Source of the DNA: MED-G105 sp039814575
GTDB lineage: Bacteria; Pseudomonadota; Alphaproteobacteria; Caulobacterales; Parvularculaceae
Assembly (NCBI GenBank): GCA_039814575.1
Contig: JBCCAY010000018.1
Span: forward strand, 8,452-72,451
DNA: 64,000 nucleotides
Direction: 5' to 3'
This document shows positions 8,395-17,549 of this stretch, piece after piece. Position 1 is the stretch's first letter, and every line of letters begins with the position of its first letter. A program made the position numbers and the translations under genes. Under the pieces are notes generated by a model. That model was given only the letters and a program-made list of their open reading frames with translations, ran no database searches and was not told the DNA's origin.

Positions 8395-9135
8395 ATGGAC
8401 GAACCGACAGATATCGATATCAACGACCGCGAGGGCCTGCGCGTTCCTAACGAATGCGCTGTGTCGCGCACCGCGCGTCCGTCCTCGTGCGAGCTGTGCG
8501 CGGTTCGTGAGAATTCGATCTGCGCCGATTTAGGCCCGCGCGAACTCGCCCATGTGGATAAGGTGATGGCGCGACGCACGGTTCCGAAGAACAAGGCGAT
8601 CCTGATGGAAGGGGAGCCGAATGACAGCCTCTTCGTCGTGGTGCGTGGAAGTTTCCGCTTGTCGAAACTTCTAGAAGATGGTCGGCGCCAGGTGACGGGT
8701 TTTCTATTCGACGGCGACTTTGTTGGCGTACGCCGTACCGATGAAAGCGCTTATACGGCAGAAGCGCTGGAAGAGAGCTATGTCTGCCATTTCCCGCATC
8801 AGTATTTGGATGAAATCGCGGACACCTCGCCGGGCGTTAAGGACCGTCTGATCGCGCGCGGACAGACCGAATACCATAAAGCGCAAGATCACATCGTTCT
8901 GCTCGGAAAGAAGACGGCTGAAGAACGCGTTGAGAGCTTTATCCATTTGCTGGACACGGCGATTGGTGAAGATCTCGAAACTGGCCTCCGGCGTGTGCCT
9001 TTGCCGATGCCGCGCCAGGATATCGCTGATTATCTCGGCCTTCGCTTGGAAACTTTGAGCCGCACCCTGACGGCGCTGAAGAAAAAAGGCGTCCTCAGCG
9101 AGCTGAAGCGCAATGCGGTCGTATTGCCTGGATAG
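8395..9135 (+). CDS. fnrN: FnrN/Anr-type oxygen-sensing transcription factor
   Basis: CRP/FNR-family regulator of about 246 residues. An N-terminal C-x2-C-x7-C cluster (C32, C35, C43) and a lone C131 can ligate an oxygen-labile [4Fe-4S] cluster, the hallmark of Fnr rather than FixK. A cyclic-nucleotide-binding-like beta-roll spans about residues 50-160, then a dimerisation helix and a helix-turn-helix (RQDIADYLGLRLETLSRTL). The recognition helix contains the E-x2-SR pattern that reads TTGAT half-sites, in agreement with the boxes upstream of hemN and ccoN. The ATG at 8395 is preferred, although a GTG at 8377 is in frame and neither has a strong ribosome site. No FNR box was seen upstream of this gene itself. 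Confidence 0.93.
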   Translation: MDEPTDIDINDREGLRVPNECAVSRTARPSSCELCAVRENSICADLGPRELAHVDKVMARRTVPKNKAILMEGEPNDSLFVVVRGSFRLSKLLEDGRRQVTGFLFDGDFVGVRRTDESAYTAEALEESYVCHFPHQYLDEIADTSPGVKDRLIARGQTEYHKAQDHIVLLGKKTAEERVESFIHLLDTAIGEDLETGLRRVPLPMPRQDIADYLGLRLETLSRTLTALKKKGVLSELKRNAVVLPG

Positions 9136-9159
9136 CGCGGTGGGGCCGTCTTATTCGAC

Positions 9160-9498
9160 TTAAGCCAATCGCTTCAATCGACGCATAATGCACGGGCCGT
9201 GACAGGTGCCGTTCTGCTCGTCGTCGCTCGGCGGCTCTTGTCCGAGTAAGACCGCGAGGGCGATCGCCTGGCCATTGGCGCAGAGGCGCACCATCGGTGA
9301 GTGCTGTTCCGCTTCCGGAACATTAAATTGTCCCAAAAGAATAAACACACAAAGAACGCCTAAAGCGCCGCGGCGCTGCGTTCTGTTCGAGCCGCCGGCC
9401 TTTTTCCGCCGAGCCCCGTCCGGCGCTGTCGCATGCTGCGACGTGCGTTCGACGCAAAAGAGCGCATTCGCCGTATTAATGACCGTCCCTTTCGCCAT
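9160..9498 (-). CDS. Small hypothetical membrane protein opposite the cco leader
   Basis: A 112-residue frame of unknown function. It has a basic N-terminal half (ARRKKAGGSNRTQRR), one hydrophobic segment (GALGVLCVFILLGQFNV), a second weaker one (ANGQAIALAVLL) and a C-terminal CHGPCIMRRLKRL. A cysteine-containing tail after two membrane segments recalls DUF2946-like proteins, but I do not claim membership. GAGG stands about 8 bp before the ATG, which supports translation. It is divergent from ccoN and shares the FNR box at 9559-9572, so it could be expressed at low oxygen too. It converges on fnrN. Confidence 0.55.
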   Translation of the reverse strand: MAKGTVINTANALFCVERTSQHATAPDGARRKKAGGSNRTQRRGALGVLCVFILLGQFNVPEAEQHSPMVRLCANGQAIALAVLLGQEPPSDDEQNGTCHGPCIMRRLKRLA

Positions 9499-9558
9499 GT
9501 CGTCGTCGCCTCTACATTGCTCTATGCGACATTTCTTCCATGGCGAACAGCAGTTTGC

Positions 9559-9572
9559 TTGATCCAGGTCAA
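9559..9572 (+). promoter_or_regulatory. Consensus FNR/FixK box of the cco operon
   Basis: TTGATCCAGGTCAA is a perfect match to the alphaproteobacterial TTGAT-N4-GTCAA consensus, 69 bp before the ccoN ATG. At -41.5 it would place the transcript start near 9607, leaving a leader of about 34 bp. Confidence 0.88.
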
Positions 9573-9640
9573 AAGCCCTTGGGCGGGCGCGGTCTAAGAA
9601 AAATTGTCTTTAGCCGCACTGCAACAAGAAGAGGGCGTCC

Positions 9641-11287
9641 ATGGTCGACACTGCAATCCGTCGAAAGATCGGCGTTGATGCGCTTATTATCGGCGTCGCC
9701 CTGGCAGGCTTCGCCCTCATGGCCCTTTTCGTCGCGGCCAGGACGTCGGAAGCGGCGATGCAGGCGCACGCTTACATGTTTCTCTTGGCGTTCGCGCTTG
9801 GCGGTCTCGGCCTTGGCGTTCGCTTCTATTCGCCAGCGCCGGGGACGACGGGCCCTTACGAAATGGACGTCGTCAAAGCCGGCGTCGCTGCGTCGGTGTT
9901 CTGGGGGATCGCCGGGTTTCTCGTCGGCGTCGTCATCGCCGCGCAATTGGCGTTCCCGAATATCTTCTATTTCGACAACCTTCCGTGGACGAATTTCGGA
10001 CGCTTGCGGCCCTTGCACACCTCGGCGGTGATTTTCGCCTTTGGCGGTAATGTCTTGATCGCCACGTCGTTTTACGTCGTCCAACGCACGACGAAAGCGA
10101 AACTGTGGGGCGGCCTTGCGCCATGGTTCGTCTTCTGGGGCTATAACCTTTTCATCGTGGTCGCCGCCACCGGCTACCTCATGGGCATCACCCAATCGAA
10201 AGAGTATGCCGAACCTGAATGGTACGCCGACCTTTGGTTGACCATTGTCTGGGTGGTCTATTTGCTGGTGTTTTTAGGCACCGTCTTAAAGCGCAAGGAG
10301 CCGCACATTTATGTGGCGAACTGGTTCTATCTCGCCTTCATCGTGACGATCGCCATGCTGCACATCGTCAACAATCTGGCGATGCCGGTTTCGCCCGTGG
10401 GCTCGCGCAGTTACTCTTTGTTCGCCGGGGTTCAAGACGCGCTCACCCAATGGTGGTACGGGCACAATGCGGTGGGTTTCTTCCTCACCGCCGGCTTCCT
10501 CGCCATCATGTATTACTTCATTCCGAAGCGGGCGGAGCGGCCGGTCTATTCCTACCGCTTGTCGATCATCCACTTCTGGGCGCTGATCTTCATCTATATC
10601 TGGGCGGGCCCGCACCATTTGCATTACACGGCGTTGCCCGAATGGGCGCAGACCCTCGGCATGACGTTCTCAATCATGCTGTGGATGCCGAGCTGGGGCG
10701 GCATGATCAACGGCCTCATGACGCTTTCCGGCGCGTGGGACAAGTTACGCACCGATCCTGTCATTCGCATGATGGTCGTCTCGGTGGCGTTCTACGGCAT
10801 GTCGACCTTTGAAGGCCCGCTCATGTCCGTGCGCGCCGTCAACGCGCTTTCTCACTATACGGATTGGACCATCGGTCACGTGCACTCCGGCGCCCTTGGC
10901 TGGGTCGGCTATATCTCGTTCGGCGCGATTTACTGCCTTGTTCCGTGGCTATGGAACCGGCGTGAGCTTTACTCCAAAGCGTTGGTCGAGTGGCATTTTT
11001 GGATCTCGACGATCGGCATCTTGCTCTACATCACCTCAATGTGGGTGTCGGGCATCATGCAAGGCCTCATGTGGCGCGCCTATAACGAATTCGGTTTCTT
11101 GGAGTTCTCTTTTGTCGAAACCGTTCAAGAGATGCACCCCTATTACATCATCCGTATGCTGGGCGGCGTTCTCTATCTCTTAGGCGCCTTCATCATGGCC
11201 TATAATTTATGGCGGACGGCGCGCGGCGACATCCGCGAGCGGGAATACGCTGGAACGCCGGGATTTGTTCCCGCAGCGGCTGAATAG
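9641..11287 (+). CDS. ccoN: cbb3-type cytochrome c oxidase subunit I
   Basis: Catalytic membrane subunit (548 residues, about 12-14 helices) that reduces oxygen to water with high affinity and pumps protons. Recognisable segments include LRPLHTSAVIFAFGGN (haem b ligand His), WWYGHNAVGFFLTAGFLAIMYYFIP-type region with the Cu_B His (landmark WYGHNAVGFFLT), GPHHLHYTALPEWAQTLG with the paired His, and IGHVHSGALGWVG with the haem ligands. AGAGGG precedes the ATG. It is first in a tight ccoNOQP-GHIS cluster with a perfect FNR box upstream. Confidence 0.97.
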   Translation: MVDTAIRRKIGVDALIIGVALAGFALMALFVAARTSEAAMQAHAYMFLLAFALGGLGLGVRFYSPAPGTTGPYEMDVVKAGVAASVFWGIAGFLVGVVIAAQLAFPNIFYFDNLPWTNFGRLRPLHTSAVIFAFGGNVLIATSFYVVQRTTKAKLWGGLAPWFVFWGYNLFIVVAATGYLMGITQSKEYAEPEWYADLWLTIVWVVYLLVFLGTVLKRKEPHIYVANWFYLAFIVTIAMLHIVNNLAMPVSPVGSRSYSLFAGVQDALTQWWYGHNAVGFFLTAGFLAIMYYFIPKRAERPVYSYRLSIIHFWALIFIYIWAGPHHLHYTALPEWAQTLGMTFSIMLWMPSWGGMINGLMTLSGAWDKLRTDPVIRMMVVSVAFYGMSTFEGPLMSVRAVNALSHYTDWTIGHVHSGALGWVGYISFGAIYCLVPWLWNRRELYSKALVEWHFWISTIGILLYITSMWVSGIMQGLMWRAYNEFGFLEFSFVETVQEMHPYYIIRMLGGVLYLLGAFIMAYNLWRTARGDIREREYAGTPGFVPAAAE

Positions 11288-11301
11288 GAGAGGGTTGCAT
11301 C

Positions 11302-12033
11302 ATGTTGCTCGACCGTCACGCATTCCTTGAAAAACGCAGCCTCGTTCTCACCGTGGCGATCCTCGTTACGGTGGCGATCGGCGGCCTCGTGGAGATCGCG
11401 CCGCTCTTCTATCTGGAGAGCACCATTGAAAAAGTGAAAGGCGTTCGTCCGTATTCGCCCTTAGAGCTCGCCGGCCGCAATATCTATATCCGCGAAGGGT
11501 GCTACACCTGCCACAGCCAGATGGTGCGACCCTTGCGCGATGAGGTGGAGCGTTACGGTCATTACTCTCTCGCAGCGGAGAGCATGTACGATCATCCCTT
11601 CCAATGGGGCTCCAAACGAACGGGGCCGGACCTCGCCCGTGTCGGCGGCAAATACTCCGATAAGTGGCACCAGGAGCATCTCATCGCGCCGCGACGTTTG
11701 GTGCCGGAATCGATCATGCCGCCCTATAAGTTCTTGAACGAGACTGAGCTCGACTACTCGGCGGCTGAAGACTGGCTCATCGCCAATCGCCGCGTCGGCG
11801 TGCCTTATACTGATGAGATGGTCGAAGCGGCGAAGTCGGACATTCGCGCCCAAGTCGACCCTTTCTCCGCGGATTACGACGCCTTTATGGAGCGCTATCC
11901 AAAAGCGCAAATCCGCGACTTTGACGGCGATCCGCGGCGCATCACCGAAATGGATGCGCTCATCGCCTACCTGCAGATGCTCGGGACCTTGGTGGATTTC
12001 TCCACCTATGAGCCTGAAGAAAACTATCGGTGA
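11302..12033 (+). CDS. ccoO: cbb3 oxidase subunit II, mono-haem cytochrome c
   Basis: Membrane-anchored cytochrome c of 243 residues. One N-terminal helix (residues 14-38) anchors it with the haem domain in the periplasm. The haem motif is CYTCH (C67, C70, H71) in the family-typical setting REGCYTCHSQMVRP, and an axial Met is likely within the PESIMPPYKFL region. It passes electrons from CcoP to CcoN. It starts 15 bp after ccoN with GGAGAGG upstream. Confidence 0.97.
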   Translation: MLLDRHAFLEKRSLVLTVAILVTVAIGGLVEIAPLFYLESTIEKVKGVRPYSPLELAGRNIYIREGCYTCHSQMVRPLRDEVERYGHYSLAAESMYDHPFQWGSKRTGPDLARVGGKYSDKWHQEHLIAPRRLVPESIMPPYKFLNETELDYSAAEDWLIANRRVGVPYTDEMVEAAKSDIRAQVDPFSADYDAFMERYPKAQIRDFDGDPRRITEMDALIAYLQMLGTLVDFSTYEPEENYR

Positions 12034-12039
12034 CGCGCC

Positions 12040-12219
12040 ATGTATGAAACGCTTTCGCAATTTGCGCAGACTTGGGGCCTCTTACTGTTCGTCTTGGCGT
12101 TCTTGCTTGTGCTTATCTACGCCCTCAGTCCCCGGAACAAAAAGCAGTTCGACGACGCCAGTCGGATTCCGTTCGAAGAGGATGAGTTCTCACACGACAA
12201 AAGGAGCGATCGGTCATGA
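12040..12219 (+). CDS. ccoQ: cbb3 oxidase small subunit CcoQ
   Basis: A 59-residue protein that begins 6 bp after the ccoO stop. The sequence MYETLSQFAQTWG is followed by one transmembrane helix (LLLFVLAFLLVLIYALSP) and a charged cytoplasmic tail (KKQFDDASRIPFEEDE). Size, single helix, the proline after the helix and position between ccoO and ccoP all match CcoQ/FixQ, which stabilises the oxidase. Its TGA overlaps the ccoP ATG in an ATGA (12216-12219), so translation of the two is coupled. Confidence 0.92.
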   Translation: MYETLSQFAQTWGLLLFVLAFLLVLIYALSPRNKKQFDDASRIPFEEDEFSHDKRSDRS

Positions 12220-13085
12220 GCGAGAAAGAGATCGATGTCGCCACCGGCGTTGAAACCACTGGCCATGAATGGGACGGCGTAAAAGAGCTGAACAATCCGC
12301 TGCCCCGCTGGTGGCTGAACATATTCTACGCCAGTATTGTGTGGGCTGTCGTTTATTGGGTCTTTATGCCCGCATGGCCCGGAATTACAGGCCATACGAA
12401 GGGTGTGCGCGATCATTCGGAACGCAAAAACGTTGCGGCTGCTATGGAGACGCTTGACGCTGAGCGCGCCGCGTCCATGGACCGTCTGCTCGCGGCGACG
12501 TCCGTCGAAGTAATCGAGAAAGACCCAGAACTCTTAGAATTCACGATGGCGGCGGGCTCCTCGCTCTTCGGTGACAACTGCGCCACGTGCCACGGCGCTG
12601 GCGGACAGGGGTATCCCGGGTATCCGAGCCTCATTGACGATTCCTGGATTTGGGGCGGCACGCTCGACGCTATTCAAACGACCTTGCGTCACGGCATTCG
12701 CGCTGAGAACCCCGAAACGCGCATCAACATCATGCAAGCCTTTGGTCGTGACGGTCTTCTCACGAATGATCAAATTACGGACCTTATGGAGTATGTCGTT
12801 CATATCTCCGGCAGGGAAGCGAATTTGGAGGCGGTCGAACGAGCTGCGCCTCTCTTCGCTCAGCAATGCACGACATGCCACGGCGCCGACGGCAAAGGCG
12901 ACCAAGCGCAAGGCGCGCCGAACCTTACGGACGCCATTTGGCTTTATGGCGGCGATCGCGCGGCGATCCGAGAGACGCTCTATTTCGGCCGCGCCGGCGT
13001 TATGCCGTACTGGTCTGAACGTTTAACCGAACCGCAAATCGCCGCGCTCGCAGTTTATGTGCATTCGCTTGGCGGCGGCGAGTAG
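12216..13085 (+). CDS. ccoP: cbb3 oxidase subunit III, di-haem cytochrome c
   Basis: A 289-residue membrane-bound cytochrome that takes electrons from soluble cytochrome c. The N-terminal stretch GHEWDGVKELNNPLPRWW and one helix (about residues 34-52) are typical. Two haem c motifs follow: CATCH (C122-H126) and CTTCH (C218-H222), each with a later axial-Met region (NIMQAFG, AGVMPYW). The start overlaps the ccoQ stop. Confidence 0.97.
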   Translation: MSEKEIDVATGVETTGHEWDGVKELNNPLPRWWLNIFYASIVWAVVYWVFMPAWPGITGHTKGVRDHSERKNVAAAMETLDAERAASMDRLLAATSVEVIEKDPELLEFTMAAGSSLFGDNCATCHGAGGQGYPGYPSLIDDSWIWGGTLDAIQTTLRHGIRAENPETRINIMQAFGRDGLLTNDQITDLMEYVVHISGREANLEAVERAAPLFAQQCTTCHGADGKGDQAQGAPNLTDAIWLYGGDRAAIRETLYFGRAGVMPYWSERLTEPQIAALAVYVHSLGGGE

Positions 13086-13136
13086 AAATGAACAAGTACG
13101 GCCTCACCCATTGGTGCGGCCGTCGAGGTTAGTATC

Positions 13137-14678
13137 ATGACGTCGGCAACTGCTCTCGGGGGAGACGCAGCCGCTGGGGGCGCCGTTGAAAACAGCGGCG
13201 CTCCCAGCGCCGCAGCCGTTCAAGACGCCGCTGCCGGCGTCGCCGCCCATGATGTGGAAGCCGTTAACAGCGGCGCCGCACGGGCGCTCTACCAAAAACG
13301 CGTTCCTATCTATCCGAAGCGTGTTCACGGGACGTACCGGCGCGTAAAGTGGGCGCTGCTCGCGGTGACGTTGGGCATATATTACCTCTTGCCCTGGGTG
13401 CGGTGGCCGCGCGGGCTCGGCGAACCGAACCAAGCGGTGCTCGTCGATTTCCCCGGTCAGCGCTTCTATTTCTTCTTTATCGAGATTTGGCCGGACGAAC
13501 TTTATTACGTCACGGGGCTGCTCATCCTCGCCGCACTCGCGCTGTTTCTTGCAACAGCGCTTTTCGGCCGTATTTGGTGCGGTTACGCCTGCCCACAAAC
13601 GGTGTGGACGGACCTTTATATGGCGGTGGAACGCCTTATCGAGGGCGATCGCAATAAACGGATCAAGCTTGCGAAAAGTCCGTGGTCGCTCGATAAGTTG
13701 TGCAAAAAAGTCGCCAAGCACGCTCTTTGGCTCTTAATCGCGGCGGCGACGGGCGGCGCGTGGGTGTTTTACTTCCACGATGCGCCGTCGATCTTCCTGA
13801 AACTCTTCACCGGCGAGGCGCCGGCGTCGGCTTATATCTTCCTTGGAGGACTGACGTTCACGACCTATGCGCTCGCCGGCACGATGCGCGAACAAGTGTG
13901 CACCTATATGTGCCCTTGGCCGCGCATTCAGGCGGCGCTGACCGACGAAGAAACGCTGCAGGTCACTTATAAAACCGATCGCGGTGAACCGCGCGGGCGT
14001 CACAAGGCCGGATCGTCTTGGGACGGGCGGGGCGATTGCATTGATTGCAAGGCCTGCGTCGCGGCGTGCCCCATGGGCATCGACATTCGCGACGGCGCGC
14101 AGCTTGAATGCATCAATTGCGCGCTATGCATTGACGCGTGCGACGACATTATGGCGCGGGTGGAGCGCCCGGTTCGGCTCATCGGCTACGACACGGACAA
14201 AAACATTGAACGACGCGCGGCTGGCGCTGCGCCGACCATATGGCTCTTCCGGCCGCGGACGCTCTTTTACGCCGTTTTGATCGTGTTGATCAGCGCCTTG
14301 ATGCTGTTCGGTTTGTCATCGCGGGCCACGATGGAGATGTCCGTCTTGCGTGATCGCACGCCCCCTTATGTGGTTTTGTCCGATGGATCGATCCGCAATA
14401 CGTATACGGTTAAAATCGTCAATCGCACCAATACGCCGCAGGACTATGTTCTCAGAATGGAATCCCCGGCGGCGTTCAAGCTGTCCGCCGTCGGCGTTGA
14501 AACGGTGGATCGAGCAATCCGCGTGACGACGCCCGGCGACGGCGTTCGGTCGCTGCGGGTGTTCGCCACAATGGCGCCGGACGGCGTTGCAAGCGCCGCG
14601 CCGTCGTTTCGCTTTAGCGTTGAAAACGCTGCGACGGGCGACAGACTTGAAAAAACCACTATCTTCTTGAAGGAGTGA
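13137..14678 (+). CDS. ccoG: Cytochrome oxidase assembly protein CcoG (RdxA/FixG)
   Basis: Membrane iron-sulfur protein (513 residues) required for cbb3 assembly; the family has Cu(II) reductase activity. An Ala-rich N-terminus of about 45 residues is followed by RIYPKRVHG-type sequence (PIYPKRVHGTYRR), membrane helices, GRIWCGYACPQTVWTD (near residue 150), CTYMCPWPRIQ, and two ferredoxin-like clusters CIDCKACVAACPMGI (near 300) and CINCALCIDAC (near 325). The C-terminal periplasmic domain has an immunoglobulin-like fold (YVVLSDGSIRNTYTVKIVN). It starts 51 bp after ccoP. Confidence 0.96.
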   Translation: MTSATALGGDAAAGGAVENSGAPSAAAVQDAAAGVAAHDVEAVNSGAARALYQKRVPIYPKRVHGTYRRVKWALLAVTLGIYYLLPWVRWPRGLGEPNQAVLVDFPGQRFYFFFIEIWPDELYYVTGLLILAALALFLATALFGRIWCGYACPQTVWTDLYMAVERLIEGDRNKRIKLAKSPWSLDKLCKKVAKHALWLLIAAATGGAWVFYFHDAPSIFLKLFTGEAPASAYIFLGGLTFTTYALAGTMREQVCTYMCPWPRIQAALTDEETLQVTYKTDRGEPRGRHKAGSSWDGRGDCIDCKACVAACPMGIDIRDGAQLECINCALCIDACDDIMARVERPVRLIGYDTDKNIERRAAGAAPTIWLFRPRTLFYAVLIVLISALMLFGLSSRATMEMSVLRDRTPPYVVLSDGSIRNTYTVKIVNRTNTPQDYVLRMESPAAFKLSAVGVETVDRAIRVTTPGDGVRSLRVFATMAPDGVASAAPSFRFSVENAATGDRLEKTTIFLKE

Positions 14679-14682
14679 CGGC

Positions 14683-15219
14683 ATGAGCGACGGCATCAGA
14701 GATGAGAGCGCCCAAACCGGATTTCAAATAACAGGCCCGCGCGTCTTCGCCGCGCTTGCGGCTTTCTTCGCGGTCATCATTGTTGTGAACGTCATATTCG
14801 TCACCTTGGCGGTGCGCAGCCATCCGGGCGAGCAGGAAGCGAAATCTTATCGCCAAGGCGTTGATTACAATCGGCGCCTTGAGGCGCGCGCGGCGCAAAC
14901 CGCCCTTGGCTGGCGTGCGCGTATTGACGCGGCCGATCTAGAGGGCGACGAGGTCGCTATTGTCTTGTCGTTTTTTGAAAAGGGAGGCGTCGGCGAGACG
15001 GCCCCGCGGCTCTATGATTTAGACATCACCGGTGTTTTAATGCGTCCCGCGACGGCGGCGCATGATACGCCATTGGTCTTTACGCCGACGTCAGACGGCG
15101 CCTACCAAGCGCGGGCCGCTTTGGCGGCGACCGCCGAGGGTGTTTGGCGGCTTTCTGCGACGGCGGTGAACGCCGCCGATGATCGCTTCACGTTTGAAAT
15201 GGATATCGAATTGCAATGA
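14683..15219 (+). CDS. ccoH: cbb3 assembly protein CcoH (FixH)
   Basis: A 178-residue protein with one N-terminal membrane helix (about residues 17-38, VFAALAAFFAVIIVVNVIFVT) and a periplasmic domain. The family signature near residues 55-66 (SYRQGVDYNRRLE) is present, and the WRLSATAVNAADDRFTFE C-terminus is typical. CcoH is needed for stable oxidase maturation with CcoI and CcoG. AAGGAG lies across the ccoG stop and the gene overlaps ccoI by ATGA. Confidence 0.93.
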   Translation: MSDGIRDESAQTGFQITGPRVFAALAAFFAVIIVVNVIFVTLAVRSHPGEQEAKSYRQGVDYNRRLEARAAQTALGWRARIDAADLEGDEVAIVLSFFEKGGVGETAPRLYDLDITGVLMRPATAAHDTPLVFTPTSDGAYQARAALAATAEGVWRLSATAVNAADDRFTFEMDIELQ

Positions 15220-17549
15220 CATTGGCGAACACCGAATTAACGACTGTGGGCGCTGTTGAGAAAGGCTGTCCCAGCGGCTTGGAGCCGGCGTCGGCGAGCG
15301 ATGTCGGCGTTTGTGTTGATCCGAGCCCGTTCGTTATTGCGAAAGATGGCGTCAATCGCCTCGATCTGGCCGTCCATGGCGTCAAATGCGCCGGCTGCAT
15401 CTCCAAAATTGAAAAAGCCATGACGGTGATCGACGGCATGGACAGCGCCCGTCAGAACCTTTCAACGGGGCGTCTCAGCCTCGAATGGCGCGCCGCCGCC
15501 GTGCGTCCGTTGGACATCGTTCAGCGCTTAGCCGCGCTCGGCTATCGCGCGGCGCCGTTTGATCCAGCGAACGCCGCCGCTGATGCGGACGCTGAAGGGC
15601 GGTCTTTACTGCGCGCGCTTGCTGTCGCCGGCTTCGCCACGGCCAATGTCATGCTGCTCTCTGTCTCCGTTTGGGCGGGGGCGGACGAAATGGGCAGCGC
15701 CACGCGCGATCTTATGCACTGGCTGTCGGCAGTTATCGCCGTGCCGGCGGCGCTTTATGCGGGCCGCCCTTTTTTCGCCTCGGCTTGGGGCTCTTTGAGG
15801 GCGGGGCGAGCGAACATGGACGTGCCGATTTCACTGGCCGTCATTCTCGCTCTGTCCGTTAGCCTTTATGAGTTCTTCGAAAGCGGCGCCCATGCTTACT
15901 TTGACGCCGCGGTGATGTTGCTCTTCTTCCTATTGATCGGCCGTTATCTTGATCATCGTTTGCGCCAGCGCGCGCGGGCCGCCGCGCGCCAATTGTTGGC
16001 CATGCAGGCGACGACAGCGAACCGTTTGAACACCGATGGAACATTGCAAGCTGTCGCTGCGCGGGACGTGAAAGTAGGCGATCTCATCTTGTTGTCGCCA
16101 GGGGACACAGCGCCCACGGACGCTGTCGTTGAAACCGGCGAAAGTCTTGTCAATGCGGGGCTCGTGACGGGGGAAAGCGCGCCTGTTTCCTTGAAAGAAG
16201 GCGATGTCTTGCATGCCGGCGTTCTGAATGTTTCCGCGCCGCTCAAGGTTCGTGCGACGCGGTGTGCTGACGACAGTCTCGTGGCCGAGTTAACGCGCCT
16301 CGTTGAAGCGGGCGAGCAATCGAAAGACCGCTATGTGCGTCTCGCCGATCGGGCCGCCGCGCTTTATGTGCCGGTTGTGCATTCCCTCGCTGCGGCAACG
16401 TTTTTGGGATGGTTTTTCCTCGCCGACGCCGGCATGCGCGTGGCGATCATGAACGCCGTTGCGGTTTTGATCATCACGTGTCCATGCGCGCTTGGTTTAG
16501 CGGCGCCGGCGGTGCAGGTCGTCGCCACGGGACGATTGTTCCGTAAGGGAATTCTCGTGAAGTCCGGCGACGCGTTGGAGCGCCTCGCTGAAGCGGATGC
16601 GATGATCTTCGACAAAACCGGCACGCTCACCTATGGCGCGCCGAGGCTTGTTGCGGCGGATGCGCTTGATCCCGCTGTTTTGGCGGCGGCGGCGTCTTTG
16701 GCCCGGGTGAGCCGCCATCCTTTGTCGCGGGCGATCGTTGCGGCGGCGGGCGCTGGCACGGCGGCGATCGACGCGCATGAGGAACCTGGGTTCGGCGTTA
16801 AAGGGACGATCAATGGCGTGCCGGCGCGCCTCGGAAAGGCTGCTTGGCTCGGCGTCTCCGAAGAAGACGTATCGGCCGGCGAGGTTGACGCGGCGGGCGC
16901 CGTCACATGGTTTGTCTTGGGCGACGCCGCTCCGGTGCGGCTCGCTTTTGACGATGCGCCACGCCGTGATGCGCGTGATGTTCTCGGACGCATCAAAGAA
17001 CGGGGGCTGACGGTCGAAGTCTTATCCGGCGATCGTCCGTTAGCGGCGCGCCGGCTTTCCGAAGCGCTTGGGGTCGATCAATGGATCGGCGGCGCGACGC
17101 CTCAAGATAAGATGCGCCATATTCAAGAGCGCGCCGTGTCCGGCGCCAAAGTCGCGATGGTCGGGGACGGATTAAATGACGCCCCATCGCTCGCGGGCGC
17201 CCATGTCTCGTTGTCGCCGGGTACGGCCGCGGACGCGAGCCAAGCGGCGGCGGACTTCGTCTATCAAGGCGAGGGGCTGGCGCCGATCATTGAGGCGATC
17301 GATGTTTCGCTAGCGGCGCGTCGGCGTGTTTTAGAGAATTTTGGTTTTGCCGCTCTTTATAACGCCTGCGCCATTCCGCTGGCCGTGTTCGGTTTTGTCA
17401 CGCCTCTGATCGCCGCGCTCGCAATGTCCGGCTCATCAATGGTGGTGACATTGAACGCCTTACGCCTCGCCGGCGGCGGTTCGTCTAAGTCGGACTCATC
17501 CGAGCCGATAGCGGCGTCGGTTCCGGTATCTGCGCCGGCCGGGTCATGA
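15216..17549 (+). CDS. ccoI: Copper-transporting P1B-type ATPase CcoI (FixI)
   Basis: Copper pump (777 residues) that delivers Cu for the oxidase active site. Order: an N-terminal Cys-containing stretch (C18, C33); heavy-metal-associated domain GVKCAGC (C58, C61); membrane helices; TGES actuator loop; CPC membrane metal site in ITCPCALGLAAP near residue 422; DKTGT phosphorylation site near 466; HP motif in SRHPLSRA; and GDGLNDAPSL hinge. These define a P1B Cu ATPase, and the operon position identifies CcoI rather than CopA. Starts with ATGA overlap to ccoH and ends with ATGA overlap to ccoS. Confidence 0.96.
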   Translation: MTLANTELTTVGAVEKGCPSGLEPASASDVGVCVDPSPFVIAKDGVNRLDLAVHGVKCAGCISKIEKAMTVIDGMDSARQNLSTGRLSLEWRAAAVRPLDIVQRLAALGYRAAPFDPANAAADADAEGRSLLRALAVAGFATANVMLLSVSVWAGADEMGSATRDLMHWLSAVIAVPAALYAGRPFFASAWGSLRAGRANMDVPISLAVILALSVSLYEFFESGAHAYFDAAVMLLFFLLIGRYLDHRLRQRARAAARQLLAMQATTANRLNTDGTLQAVAARDVKVGDLILLSPGDTAPTDAVVETGESLVNAGLVTGESAPVSLKEGDVLHAGVLNVSAPLKVRATRCADDSLVAELTRLVEAGEQSKDRYVRLADRAAALYVPVVHSLAAATFLGWFFLADAGMRVAIMNAVAVLIITCPCALGLAAPAVQVVATGRLFRKGILVKSGDALERLAEADAMIFDKTGTLTYGAPRLVAADALDPAVLAAAASLARVSRHPLSRAIVAAAGAGTAAIDAHEEPGFGVKGTINGVPARLGKAAWLGVSEEDVSAGEVDAAGAVTWFVLGDAAPVRLAFDDAPRRDARDVLGRIKERGLTVEVLSGDRPLAARRLSEALGVDQWIGGATPQDKMRHIQERAVSGAKVAMVGDGLNDAPSLAGAHVSLSPGTAADASQAAADFVYQGEGLAPIIEAIDVSLAARRRVLENFGFAALYNACAIPLAVFGFVTPLIAALAMSGSSMVVTLNALRLAGGGSSKSDSSEPIAASVPVSAPAGS

